Below, piece after piece: positions 29,681-38,533 of a stretch of 64,000 nucleotides of DNA (position 1 is the first letter of the stretch; each line of letters starts with the position of its first letter). This DNA is from DATBVX01 sp963696675. Lineage in GTDB: Bacteria; Pseudomonadota; Gammaproteobacteria; Steroidobacterales; Steroidobacteraceae. The notes beneath the pieces are model-generated. The model searched no databases. It saw nothing but the letters and a program-made list of their open reading frames with translations, and was not told the DNA's origin. Both the position numbers and the translations under genes were made by a program. The stretch spans positions 107,668 through 171,667 of the forward strand of contig CAVOLM010000018.1 in NCBI GenBank assembly GCA_963696675.1, read 5' to 3'.

Positions 29681-30206
29681 CGCGTGTTGTCCTGTTCGGG
29701 CGTGCCCCCGGGCGGCGGCGTTCCGCCGGGGGGTGTCGCGCCGGGCGACGGCGCTGGTGCGGGTTGCGTTGCGGGCGGTTTCCGCCATGCGCGCCGGGCT
29801 CACCGAGCCAGTTCGGCGCCGGAGTGCCGGGTTGCGCAATCGAATCGCCCATGAAACCGACTGCGAAGCCGGGCCAGCTGTTCTCAGCTCCCTCATCGAG
29901 ACGCACACGAGCCTCCAGCCGAACGATCCCGGAGACCGGCGTCTTGAGTGTCTTCAACTCCCAGCGCCAGTTCTGACCAGCAAACTTCGTTTCACCTTCC
30001 GTCTTGTCGTCCGCTGGCGGCTGACCGGCGAGCCGTGCTTCGGTGATCCGGTTGAGGGCGATCCACTGCGCGAACGTCTTCTCGCGCAGGTAAGTCGAGG
30101 CACGCGCGGTCTGAGTCGTGACGCTGAAAAGAGCCGATAAGCCGAAGGCGACGATCGCCAGCGCGACCAGCACTTCGATCAGCGTGAAGCCTCGCAGCCG
30201 CATCAC
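29677..30206 (-). CDS. gspI: Type II secretion minor pseudopilin GspI (one frame change, Pro-rich tail)
   Basis: About 176 residues. It starts MMRLRGFTLIEVLVALAIVA, the prepilin leader and helix, then TYLREKTFAQWIALNRITEARL, typical of GspI. After the APNWLGEPG region the frame must change (about 29795). The corrected frame gives a Pro/Gly/Thr-rich tail (PPATQPAPAPSPGATPPGG) and ends at a TGA overlapping the gspJ ATG. The low-complexity tail is unusual for this small pilin. The uncorrected frame would instead run far into gspJ. Confidence 0.88.
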
Positions 30207-30736
30207 GTCGAATCGTCCACGTTCTTGACCTCGAGCTCGCCGTTCGCGTTGCCGGTGATCGTGGCCTCGTGATCGCTATCTTCACGCTGCAGCTTGAGTT
30301 CGAACGCCGTGAGATCGCCGCTGCCAAGAATGTCGATCTGCGGGGGCGAGGGTTTCTTGGGATCGGTCGGCGGGCGCAGCGAAGCCTCGCGTCCCTCAAG
30401 CCGCAATCGAAAGTTGAGGCCCGGCGCAAGCCGCCGTGGCCGCAGCAGGTCATCACCTTCGACCGGCTGCCACAGATCACGGCGCGGGTCATACGTCAGA
30501 AACTCGTACTGCTGCTCCACGAGCCGCAGTCCAAAATCGCGCCCCTCCATCTGCGCCTGCTCCTGCACGGCAGTGATGATCCCGACGAGGCGCCGCGTCT
30601 CGTCGCGAATCTCCGTGTCACGACCCAGCGCGTGCACCGAGATGAGAGATACGGAAACCAGGATGCCGATGATGAAGACGACCACCAGCACCTCGATGAG
30701 CGTGAAGCCCGAGGAGCCTGTCCGAGTGGTGCGCAT
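30203..30736 (-). CDS. gspH: Type II secretion minor pseudopilin GspH
   Basis: 177 residues with the prepilin signature SSGFTLIEVLVVVFIIGILV, then the GspH domain (VGIITAVQEQAQMEGRDFGL, YEFLTYDPRRDLWQPVEGDD). Its stop overlaps the gspI start by four bases, and it follows gspG by 52 bases. It belongs to the pseudopilus that pushes substrates through the GspD secretin, which is not in this window. Confidence 0.92.
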   Translation of the reverse strand: MRTTRTGSSGFTLIEVLVVVFIIGILVSVSLISVHALGRDTEIRDETRRLVGIITAVQEQAQMEGRDFGLRLVEQQYEFLTYDPRRDLWQPVEGDDLLRPRRLAPGLNFRLRLEGREASLRPPTDPKKPSPPQIDILGSGDLTAFELKLQREDSDHEATITGNANGELEVKNVDDST

Positions 30737-30788
30737 GGGCTCGACCGTGGGATTTCGGCCTGCAGCGAAGCTGCCCAGCCTTGAGAGC

Positions 30789-31241
30789 CTAGTTCAGGCT
30801 CCAGTTGCCGATGTCAGCGTTGATCCCTTCGCCGCCAGGCTGATTGTCGGCACCGAGCGTGAAAAGGTCGTACTCGGTTCCATGTGTGCCCGGATACACA
30901 TATTGATAGTCGTAGCCCCAGGGATCCTTCTTCAGACTGTCGACATAGCCACCCTGTTTCCAGTTGCGAATTCCCGGGTCGGCCGGTTGCTGCACGAGTG
31001 CCGTCAGGCCCTGGTCGGTGGTGGGGTACTTGTAGTTGTCCATCCGGAACAGGTTCAGCGCGGTTTCGTAGACGCGTATGTCCTGTCGCGCCTTGGCGAT
31101 CTGCGCGTCATCGATGCGACTCATGATCCGCGGCGCAACGATGGCCGCGAGGATGCCGATGATGACCACCACCACCAGGATCTCGATCAGGGTGAAGCCC
31201 GCGGCGCGACGTGACGCGACGCCGGAAACGATGACGTGCAT
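30789..31241 (-). CDS. gspG: Type II secretion major pseudopilin GspG
   Basis: 150 residues. The prepilin motif RAAGFTLIEILVVVVIIGIL is followed by LAAIVAPRIMSRIDDAQIAKARQ-type helix and the conserved YKYPTTDQGLTALV, KDPWGYDYQYVYPG and YDLFTLGADNQPGGEG with its calcium-site region. First gene of the gspG-N operon; gspC, D, E and F are absent here and must be encoded elsewhere. The promoter would lie in 31242-31313, shared with the divergent rhombosortase. Confidence 0.96.
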   Translation of the reverse strand: MHVIVSGVASRRAAGFTLIEILVVVVIIGILAAIVAPRIMSRIDDAQIAKARQDIRVYETALNLFRMDNYKYPTTDQGLTALVQQPADPGIRNWKQGGYVDSLKKDPWGYDYQYVYPGTHGTEYDLFTLGADNQPGGEGINADIGNWSLN

Positions 31242-31313
31242 TGCAGGAATCTCGATTGCCCAAGTTGAGCTATGAACGGTCTAACGTCACGATAGCATAA
31301 AGGGGTTAGACCG

Positions 31314-31922
31314 ATTACCGAGCAGATCACGGCATGGCGGACGTTCCTGCACCTAAAGGGGCGCCGGCTGTGGGTATTTCTATCGATCTGTCTACTGTTG
31401 GCGACACTCGAGAGCACCGGTGACGCTGGGCGCCTGCTTCTGCGTTACCAGCGCGATGCGATTTTCGTTGGCGAATGGTGGCGGCTCGTCACCGGCCACT
31501 TTGTTCACCTCGGATGGGCGCACCTCGGGTTGAACGTCATGGGCCTTACGCTCATGTGGGCGCTGTTCGTCTCTGATTACACGCCCCGTCAGTGGCTGAT
31601 CATTGTGGCTGGCTCCATTGCTGCCATCGATGCTGGTTTCCTGCTGCTCAGTCCAGAATTGACCTGGTATGTCGGGCTCTCGGGAGCCTTGCATGGCGTA
31701 ATGGCGGCGGGAACGCTGGCGCACCTGCGCCGGCGCGAGCCCGATGGCTGGATTCTCGCGGTGTTTCTGGTCGGGAAGCTGGTGTACGAGCAGGTGATCG
31801 GCGTCATGCCCTACAGCCTGAAGTCCGCGGGCGGCCCGGTGGTGGTCGATGCACATCTTTACGGTGCGATCGGCGCGCTCCTTGTCATCGCACCACTGGC
31901 CTGGCTGCGCAAGCCGCTATAA
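31314..31922 (+). CDS. Rhombosortase (rhomboid-family GlyGly-CTERM protease); start unresolved
   Basis: An intramembrane serine protease of the rhombosortase group, which processes GlyGly-CTERM surface proteins that leave by type II secretion. It has GEWWRLVTGHFVHLGWAHLG, the catalytic Ser in YVGLSGALHGVMAAG and the catalytic His in VDAHLYGAIGAL. A first membrane helix (RLWVFLSICLLLATLES) is coded upstream of the only standard start codon in frame (TTG 31398). The true start is therefore earlier; it is either non-standard or hidden by a frame change. The coordinate given is the earliest plausible codon after the last in-frame stop. Divergent from gspG. Confidence 0.85.
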   Translation: MTEQITAWRTFLHLKGRRLWVFLSICLLLATLESTGDAGRLLLRYQRDAIFVGEWWRLVTGHFVHLGWAHLGLNVMGLTLMWALFVSDYTPRQWLIIVAGSIAAIDAGFLLLSPELTWYVGLSGALHGVMAAGTLAHLRRREPDGWILAVFLVGKLVYEQVIGVMPYSLKSAGGPVVVDAHLYGAIGALLVIAPLAWLRKPL

Positions 31923-31952
31923 TTCGCCGCCCTGCAATCGACCAGGCGACCC

Positions 31953-32906
31953 ATGGCACTCGCATTCGTTTTTCCCGGGCAAGGCTCACAGTCAGTCGGC
32001 ATGTTGAGTTCGCTCGCTGCGGCAGAACCGATCGTGGCCGAAACCTTTGCACAAGCTTCCGAGGCACTCGGCTATGACTTGTGGAAGCTGTGCCAATCGG
32101 GGCCTGAAGCTGATCTCAATGCGACCGAACGCACGCAACCCGCCATGCTGGCAGCCGGAGTTGCCGTGTGGCGCGTCTGGAAACAGCGTGGCGGATCCTC
32201 GCCGTCGGTCATGTCGGGACATAGCCTCGGTGAGTTCACGGCCCTGGTCTGCGCAGAGTCGCTCGATTTTCGCGCGGCAGTCGAGCTCGTGAGTTTTCGC
32301 GGCCGTGCCATGCAGGAAGCTGTACCGGCAGGGCTGGGCGCAATGGCAGCCGTGCTCGGGCTGGATGACAGCGAGGTGGTTGCCGCATGCGCCGTCGCGG
32401 CACAAGGCGAAGTGGTCGAGGCAGTGAATTTCAACTCGCCAGGGCAGGTCGTCATCGCGGGTCACGCAAGCGCTGTGCGCCGCGCGATCGAACTCTGCAA
32501 GGAAAAGGGCGCCAAGCGGGCGCTCGACTTGCCGGTGAGCGTGCCGTCGCATAGTTCATTGATGCGGCCAGCGGCCGAGAAACTGCGTGAGCGGCTCGAA
32601 CACATCGAAGTGCGTCGGCCCTTGGTACCCGAGATCTATACAGTCGATGTGCGCAAGCATGGGGAGCCGGACGAGATTCGCGAGGCGTTGGTGCGCCAGT
32701 TGTTCAGCCCAGTGCGCTGGGCAGACACCGTGCGGGAAATGATCGCCGGCGGCGTCACCCACATTGTCGAATGCGGTCCCGGAAAAGTGCTGACCGGGCT
32801 CAACCGCCGCATCGAGCGTCGCAAGGAGATTGGCATGTTCGCGCTCGAAGACAGTGCGGCCATCGATGAGGCCGTCGCGAGCTGTCGGGAGAGTTCGAAT
32901 GCTTGA
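31953..32906 (+). CDS. fabD: Malonyl-CoA:ACP transacylase
   Basis: 317 residues. Transfers malonyl from CoA to ACP in fatty-acid synthesis. The N-terminus MALAFVFPGQGSQSVGM and the active-site Ser in SGHSLGEFTALVC are clear; the second catalytic residue, His in VPSHSSLM, and the closing VECGPGKVLTGL follow. First gene of fabD-fabG-acpP-fabF. The usual upstream plsX and fabH are absent, with the rhombosortase only 30 bases away instead. Confidence 0.97.
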   Translation: MALAFVFPGQGSQSVGMLSSLAAAEPIVAETFAQASEALGYDLWKLCQSGPEADLNATERTQPAMLAAGVAVWRVWKQRGGSSPSVMSGHSLGEFTALVCAESLDFRAAVELVSFRGRAMQEAVPAGLGAMAAVLGLDDSEVVAACAVAAQGEVVEAVNFNSPGQVVIAGHASAVRRAIELCKEKGAKRALDLPVSVPSHSSLMRPAAEKLRERLEHIEVRRPLVPEIYTVDVRKHGEPDEIREALVRQLFSPVRWADTVREMIAGGVTHIVECGPGKVLTGLNRRIERRKEIGMFALEDSAAIDEAVASCRESSNA

Positions 32907-33639
32907 AGGACAGACTGCAATCGTGACTGGCGCTTCTCGTGGCATCGGTCGCGCGATCGCGCTGGCACTGGGCAGGCAGGGCGCGACCGTGATCGGTACG
33001 GCGACGACGCCCCAGGGTGCAGAGGCAATTGGCGTAGCGTTGAGCGCGGCCGGGTGCAAGGGCAGGGGAGTCGTTCTCAACGTCACCGATATGGCCGGCA
33101 TCGACGCGGCGATCGCCGACATCGAAGCTCACGAAGGCGCGGCGACGATCCTGGTGAATAACGCGGGGATCACGCGCGATGGCCTGTTGCTCAGAATGAA
33201 ACCCGACGACTGGCAGGCGATCATGGACACGAACCTGTCCTCGGTATTCAGGCTGTCGAAAGCCTGTCTGCGCGGCATGATGAAGCAGCGGCGTGGTCGC
33301 ATCATCAGCATTGCATCGGTCGTCGGGTTGATCGGCAACGCCGGCCAGGCGAACTACGCGGCCGCCAAGGCCGGCATCATTGGCTTCAGCAAATCGCTGG
33401 CACGCGAGGTCGGGTCGCGTGGCATCACCGTCAACGTGGTCGCTCCGGGATTCATCGATACCGACATGACACGCGCGCTGAGTGAAGAGCAGCGCGCTGC
33501 GTTGCTGGCGCCGATCGCCCTCGGCCGTCTCGGCTCCGTCGACGATGTAGCCGCGGCGGTTGTGTTTCTGGCATCCCCCGCAGCTGGCTACATCACAGGT
33601 CAGACACTGCACGTAAATGGCGGAATGTATATGGCGTGA
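32899..33639 (+). CDS. fabG: 3-oxoacyl-ACP reductase
   Basis: 246 residues. NADPH-dependent short-chain dehydrogenase reducing 3-oxoacyl-ACP. The cofactor site is TGASRGIGRAIALALG, then NNAG, with catalytic Ser in SIASVVGLIGNAGQ and YAAAK containing Tyr and Lys. C-terminus YITGQTLHVNGGMYMA is typical. Start ATG 32899 overlaps fabD by eight bases. Confidence 0.97.
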   Translation: MLEGQTAIVTGASRGIGRAIALALGRQGATVIGTATTPQGAEAIGVALSAAGCKGRGVVLNVTDMAGIDAAIADIEAHEGAATILVNNAGITRDGLLLRMKPDDWQAIMDTNLSSVFRLSKACLRGMMKQRRGRIISIASVVGLIGNAGQANYAAAKAGIIGFSKSLAREVGSRGITVNVVAPGFIDTDMTRALSEEQRAALLAPIALGRLGSVDDVAAAVVFLASPAAGYITGQTLHVNGGMYMA

Positions 33640-33835
33640 GGGCGCTGCTAAGGCCTGCGCTTAGCGCTTGGATTTGACGCATTCTTTACCTTCGGCAAAG
33701 CACAGAACTCACCGATAGGTCAAGAAAAACAACTACTAGGGCAGGATTTGGGTGGCGGGGTAGTGGGGCTTCCCCTAGAATACCGCGCCCATGCGGTCGA
33801 AGGGGCCGCCACGATCAAAAGAGGACACCACTGCG

Positions 33836-34078
33836 ATGAGCACCGTCGAACAGCAGGTTAAAGCGATCGTCGCCGAACAGCTGGGCGTGAAGGAAGAAGA
33901 AGTGACCAACGACGCCTCTTTTGTCGACGACCTCGGGGCGGACTCGCTGGACACGGTAGAGCTGGTGATGGCTCTCGAGGAAGAATTCGAGACCGAGATT
34001 CCGGATGAGGATGCGGAAAAGATCACGACCGTTCAGCAGGCGATCGACTACATCAACGAGCATCGCAGCAAGGCCTGA
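33836..34078 (+). CDS. acpP: Acyl carrier protein
   Basis: 80 residues, acidic. The 4'-phosphopantetheine attachment Ser is in DDLGADSLDTVELVMALEEE. Start ATG 33836 is preceded by AGAGGA. The 196-base gap after fabG probably contains its own promoter; a TAGAAT hexamer at 33775-33780 is a possible -10. Carries growing acyl chains for the surrounding enzymes. Confidence 0.98.
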   Translation: MSTVEQQVKAIVAEQLGVKEEEVTNDASFVDDLGADSLDTVELVMALEEEFETEIPDEDAEKITTVQQAIDYINEHRSKA

Positions 34079-34160
34079 TTTCCGCGGCCTCCACCTCGGC
34101 CAAGGAGTGGCCGATCAAGCGAATCGCTTCCCAAATGGACTTCTTCCATAAGGTGCCCCT

Positions 34161-35404
34161 GTGACACGACGTCGGGTTGTAGTGACTGGACTCGGCATCG
34201 CTTCGCCACTCGGCAGCACGGTTGCGGGTGCGTGGGAAAGCGTTCTCGCCGGCCATAGTGGCATCGGTCCCATTACTCGCTTCGATGCCAGTGCGTTTGC
34301 CACGCGCTTCGGCGGGGCAGTACAGGGATTCAATGTCGAGGAATACCTGACACCGAAAGAAGCGCGGAAGATGGACCCCTTCATGCACTACGGGTTCGGG
34401 TCTGCAGTCCAGGCGATGAACGATTCCGGCCTGACGATCACCGAGGCCAATGCCGCGCGCGTCGGCGTCATCATGGGGGCCGGAATCGGCGGCCTCGATA
34501 CGATCGAGGAAACTGGTGCGAAGTACCTCGAGACGCGCAGCCCGCGCAAGATTTCGCCGTTCTTCATTCCCGGCACCATCATCAACATGGTTTCCGGGCA
34601 CATCTCGATCCGGTATGGATTGCAGGGCCCGAACCTCGCGGTCGTTACTGCGTGCACGACGTCGACGCACGCGATCGGCCTGGCGGCGCGGGCGATTCAA
34701 TATGGCGATGCAGACGTGATGATCGCCGGCGGCGCTGAGATGGCGACCACGCATTGGGGCTCGGTGGTTTCTGCTCGGTGAAGGCGCTGTCGGAGCGCAA
34801 TGACGAGCCACAGCGCGCCAGTCGCCCGTGGGACCGGGATCGCGATGGCTTCGTGCTCGGTGATGGCGCGGGGGTCCTGATCGTCGAAGAGCTCGAGCAT
34901 GCGCAGAAGCGCGGCGCGCGCATCTACGCGGAGCTCGCGGGCTTTGGCATGAGTGGCGACGCATACCACATGACGGCTCCGCAGGAATCGGGTGAAGGCG
35001 CGCGCCTGTCGATGATCAATGCGGTCCGCGATGCCGGCCTGAAGCCGGAGCAGATCGACTACGTCAATGCGCATGCCACCTCGACTCCGCTCGGGGATAA
35101 GGCGGAGACGGTCGCGCTCAAGCGCGCTTTCGGCGATCATGCCTACAAGCTCGCCGTGAGCTCGACCAAGTCCATGACCGGGCATCTGCTCGGCGCCGCG
35201 GGCGCGGTCGAGGCGATCTTCTCCGTGCTCGCGATCCGCGATCAGGTTGCGCCCCCGACGATCAACTACGAAAACCCCGATCCCGACTGCGATCTTGATT
35301 ACGTCCCGAACAGCGCACGTCGCATGCGCATCGACGTGGCACTCTCGAACTCCTTCGGTTTCGGTGGTACCAACGGCACGCTCGTGTTCCGCAGGTTCAC
35401 GTGA
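34161..35404 (+). CDS. fabF: Beta-ketoacyl-ACP synthase II (one frame change)
   Basis: About 413 residues. Elongating condensing enzyme of fatty-acid synthesis. It starts at a GTG (RRVVVTGLGIASPLGS). The catalytic Cys is in VTACTTSTHAIG, and the two His are in NAHATSTPLGD and STKSMTGHLLGAAGA. The frame changes at about 34770, between GGAEMATTHWG and GLGGFCSVKALS. This is probably a sequence error, since fabF is normally needed and all catalytic residues are intact. Followed after 28 bases by mltG; the usual pabC is absent. Confidence 0.95.
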
Positions 35405-35432
35405 TGCGGGCGGGCGCGCATTGCAGTGAGCC

Positions 35433-36461
35433 GTGAATCGGGCCCTCAGCGCCGCGCTCTTTGTCCTCCTGGTTTTGTCGTCGGCTGCGCTCGCGGCATA
35501 TCGCTGGGCTGACCGCTACCTGCATGCGCCATTGCGACTGGAGCAGCCAGTCGTCTTCAGCGTCCGCTCCGGGGCTTCATTTTCTGCTGTCGCACGCGAG
35601 CTGGCCCGCAAGGGCGTTCTCAAGCACCCGCGCGTCGCGTCGGCATATGTTCGCCTGCGAGGCGAGGCGCGCAGGATTCACGCCGGTGAGTACGAGATTC
35701 GACCGGGTACGACGCCCGCCCAGCTGCTCGATCAGCTGGTGCGGGGCGAGGTGCTGCTGCGCGAGCTGACGATCGTGGAAGGGTGGACGGTTCGCGACAT
35801 GCTGCGCGCCCTCGGGAGCAATCCGTACCTCAAGCACACGCTGGAAGGCGTGCCCGCAACCGACCTCATGACGCGGCTCGGCGTGTCCGGCTCTCATCCC
35901 GAGGGGCAGTTTTTTCCCGATACCTATCGCTTTGCCCGAGGCACGACTGATATCGAGGTGCTACGCCTGGCCAATGAAGCGATGCGCACGCGCCTCGAAG
36001 CAGCCTGGCAGGGACGCTCATCCGGTCTGCCGTTCTCCGACGCTTACCAGGCGCTGATCCTGGCATCGATCGTCGAAAAGGAGTCGGCGCTCCCGAGCGA
36101 GCGGCGACGGATTGCGGGCGTATTCGTAAGGCGATTGCGTCTCGGGATGCGCCTGCAGTCCGATCCCACCGTCATTTACGGTCTCGGCGAGGCGTACGCG
36201 GGCGACATCCGCACGCGCGATCTGCACGCCGATACGCCATACAACACCTATACGAGGGCGGGACTGCCACCGACACCGATCGCGCTGCCCGGCGCGGGAT
36301 CACTGCAGGCCGCAACCCAACCGGATGACACAGGTGCGCTATTCTTTGTGGCGACCGGTGAGCCAGACGGGAGCCACTATTTCTCCGCGACGCTCGCGGA
36401 GCACGACGCGGCGGTGAAACGCTATCTGGCGCGCACCCGCAGCCGCGCCCGCACACCATAG
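35433..36461 (+). CDS. mltG: Endolytic murein transglycosylase MltG
   Basis: 342 residues (YceG family). A lytic transglycosylase that cuts nascent peptidoglycan strands. N-terminal membrane anchor (LSAALFVLLVLSSAALAAY), LysM-like part (SVRSGASFSAVARELARKGV), then the catalytic region LILASIVEKESALPSER with the essential Glu, and SDPTVIYGL, YNTYTRAGLPPTPI. GTG start at 35433. Directly before tmk, as in many proteobacteria. Confidence 0.95.
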   Translation: MNRALSAALFVLLVLSSAALAAYRWADRYLHAPLRLEQPVVFSVRSGASFSAVARELARKGVLKHPRVASAYVRLRGEARRIHAGEYEIRPGTTPAQLLDQLVRGEVLLRELTIVEGWTVRDMLRALGSNPYLKHTLEGVPATDLMTRLGVSGSHPEGQFFPDTYRFARGTTDIEVLRLANEAMRTRLEAAWQGRSSGLPFSDAYQALILASIVEKESALPSERRRIAGVFVRRLRLGMRLQSDPTVIYGLGEAYAGDIRTRDLHADTPYNTYTRAGLPPTPIALPGAGSLQAATQPDDTGALFFVATGEPDGSHYFSATLAEHDAAVKRYLARTRSRARTP

Positions 36462-36468
36462 GCAAATC

Positions 36469-37104
36469 ATGCGAGGCAGGTTCATTACGCTGGAAGGGAT
36501 CGAGGGCTGTGGCAAGTCCACGCAGATTCCCTTGCTCAAGGTGTGGCTCGAAGCGCGCGGGATCGCTGTCACGGCGACGCGCGAGCCGGGCGGCACGCCC
36601 CTCGCGGAGCGCATCCGCGAGCTGGTGCTGAGCGCGTCGACCGAGGCGGTCCCGGCGGAGTGCGAACTGCTGCTGATGTTCGCAGCGCGCGCCACCCATC
36701 TTGCGAACCTCATCCGTCCCGCACTCGAGCGCGGCCAGTGGGTCGTATGCGATCGGTTCACGGACGCGAGCTTTGCGTACCAGGGAGCAGGGCGCGGCAT
36801 CGAGGAAGCGCATATTCGTCACCTCCAATCGCAGGTGCAAGGTGAACTGCAGCCTGACCTGACGCTGCTCATCGATGTGCCGGTGGCCCTTGGTCTGCGG
36901 CGAGCGCAGGCGCGGCGCGGCGAAGCAGTACGTGATCGCTTTGAGCGCGAGCAGGAGGAATTCTTTACGCGGGTACGTGAGTGCTTCCTGGCCCGCGCTC
37001 GCGCCGAGCCACAACGCATCAAAGTCGTGGATGGAAACCAGCCGATCGAAAACGTCGCCGTGGCGATACAACGGCACGTGGGGCGCCTGGTGACCTCAGA
37101 ATAA
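36469..37104 (+). CDS. tmk: Thymidylate kinase
   Basis: 211 residues. Phosphorylates dTMP to dTDP. P-loop LEGIEGCGKSTQIPLLK, TREPGGTPLAERIREL, the DRF motif in VVCDRFTDASFAYQGAGRG, and the lid region around RAQARRGEAVRDRFE. Start ATG 36469, eight bases after mltG. Conserved position before holB. Confidence 0.97.
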   Translation: MRGRFITLEGIEGCGKSTQIPLLKVWLEARGIAVTATREPGGTPLAERIRELVLSASTEAVPAECELLLMFAARATHLANLIRPALERGQWVVCDRFTDASFAYQGAGRGIEEAHIRHLQSQVQGELQPDLTLLIDVPVALGLRRAQARRGEAVRDRFEREQEEFFTRVRECFLARARAEPQRIKVVDGNQPIENVAVAIQRHVGRLVTSE

Positions 37105-37127
37105 CTTCATGTTATATATATAAGCTA

Positions 37128-38097
37128 ATGATAATACTAGATAAGAAGTCGACCCTTCCGCTGCCATGGCTGGCCGCGGCGAAGCAGCGCATCCGCGCAT
37201 CGCTACAGCAGGGGCGACTCCCACATGCGTTGCTGATCCATGCGCCCCAGGGAGTCGGCGCTGAATTGCTCGCGGGCTGGATCTCACAACTAGTCCTCTG
37301 TGCAGCATCGGGTGATGCGCCCTGTGGCGACTGTGTCTCTTGTCGGCTGTTCAGTCGCCGGCAACCACCCTGACCTGCATTGGGTCACGCGCGCCGAGGA
37401 TGCGAAGCAACTGCAGGTCGACCAGATTCGCGAGCTCTGCGAAGTGTTTGCGCTCAAGAGCTACCGCGGTGGGCGCAAGGTCGGCGTGATCGCGCCAGCA
37501 GACCTCATGAACGCCAATGCCGCGAACGCACTGTTGAAAACGCTCGAGGAACCGCCGCCCGAAGGGTTACTGATCCTGATCGCGGAACGCCCGTCGCGCT
37601 TGCCGGCGACGATAGTGAGTCGCTGTCAGCGGATTACCGTGGCGGCGCCGTCCCGTAAGGTCGCGCTCGAATGGCTTACAGAGGCAGATTCATCCGTCGC
37701 GGACTGGAACGAATTGCTCGATTTCGCCGCCGGTGCGCCATTGCGGGCGTTGGAGTTGAACGCAAGCGGGTTCCAGAAGCTGCACCAGGAAATGACAGCA
37801 GCAGTCACGGGGCTCCGTAACCGATCGCTCGACATACCGGCAACCGCGGAGCGTTGGTGGCGCGACTCGATCGACGCCAGGCTGGGCTGGATCGAGACCT
37901 GGATCACAAAGTCGCTACGTGAAGCGTTCCTGCGGCCCGCGGACTTGCAATCATTACCGGGAATTCGCAAGATTCGCGCCCTCTACGGCTTGCTCGATCG
38001 CGTTCGGGCGTTCAAGCTCGAACTCAGCACGTCGCTCAACGTGCAGCTGGCCGCCGAGGAACTGTTGTTGTGTACCCAGTTCGCATTGACCAGCTGA
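37128..38097 (+). CDS. holB: DNA polymerase III delta' subunit (one frame change)
   Basis: About 322 residues. Clamp-loader subunit. ATG 37128 lies in a short AT-rich spacer. GRLPHALLIHAPQGVGAELL is the P-loop region (non-canonical, as usual in delta'), followed by the zinc cysteines in APCGDCVSC. The frame changes near 37365. Then DLHWV, QVDQIRELCEVFALKSYRGG, NANAANALLKTLEEPPPEGL and RLPATIVSRCQRI. All family motifs survive, so a sequence error is likely. pilZ follows. Confidence 0.94.
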
Positions 38098-38122
38098 ACA
38101 GCCAAGTATCGAACCACACGAA

Positions 38123-38473
38123 GTGCGCCAACCTCTCAACAAGCCAGGACTGCTGACGCTCACCATCAAGGATAAGAGCGCGCTGTACCTCGCCTACATG
38201 CCGTTCGTGCGCAATGGTGGACTGTTCATCCCCACCAACAGCAACTACCGGCTCGGCGATGAGGTTTTCATGCTGCTCAACCTGATGGGCGAGGACGAGA
38301 AGCTCCCCGTGGCAGGGCGCGTGATCTGGATGACGCCCAAAGGGGCGCAGGGCAAGCGCACTTCGGGTATCGGTGTGCAGTTCAGCGATCAAGACCGCGG
38401 CCAGACACAGAAGAAGATCGAAAACTATCTCGCCGGTGCCCTCGGCGGAGACAAGCCTACTCATACGATGTGA
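38123..38473 (+). CDS. pilZ: PilZ domain protein (type IV pilus biogenesis type)
   Basis: 116 residues from GTG 38123. Matches the small PilZ encoded next to holB in gammaproteobacteria (LTIKDKSALYLAYMPFVRNG, GLFIPTNSNYRLGDEVFMLL, VAGRVIWMTPKG, GIGVQFSDQD). It lacks the RxxxR and (D/N)xSxxG cyclic-di-GMP-binding residues of canonical PilZ domains, as this subgroup does, so direct c-di-GMP binding is unlikely. Known members are needed for type IV pilus assembly. Confidence 0.92.
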   Translation: MRQPLNKPGLLTLTIKDKSALYLAYMPFVRNGGLFIPTNSNYRLGDEVFMLLNLMGEDEKLPVAGRVIWMTPKGAQGKRTSGIGVQFSDQDRGQTQKKIENYLAGALGGDKPTHTM

Positions 38474-38533
38474 GCCTGTCGCGCCTGCACCGGCGCAGCC
38501 GCTCACGTTTGCCATTTGTTATCTTCGCGTCCC

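Noticed and set aside
37105..37140. Second dif-like sequence in the AT-rich spacer before holB
   Set aside because: Only the first arm is loosely similar; the XerD arm does not match.
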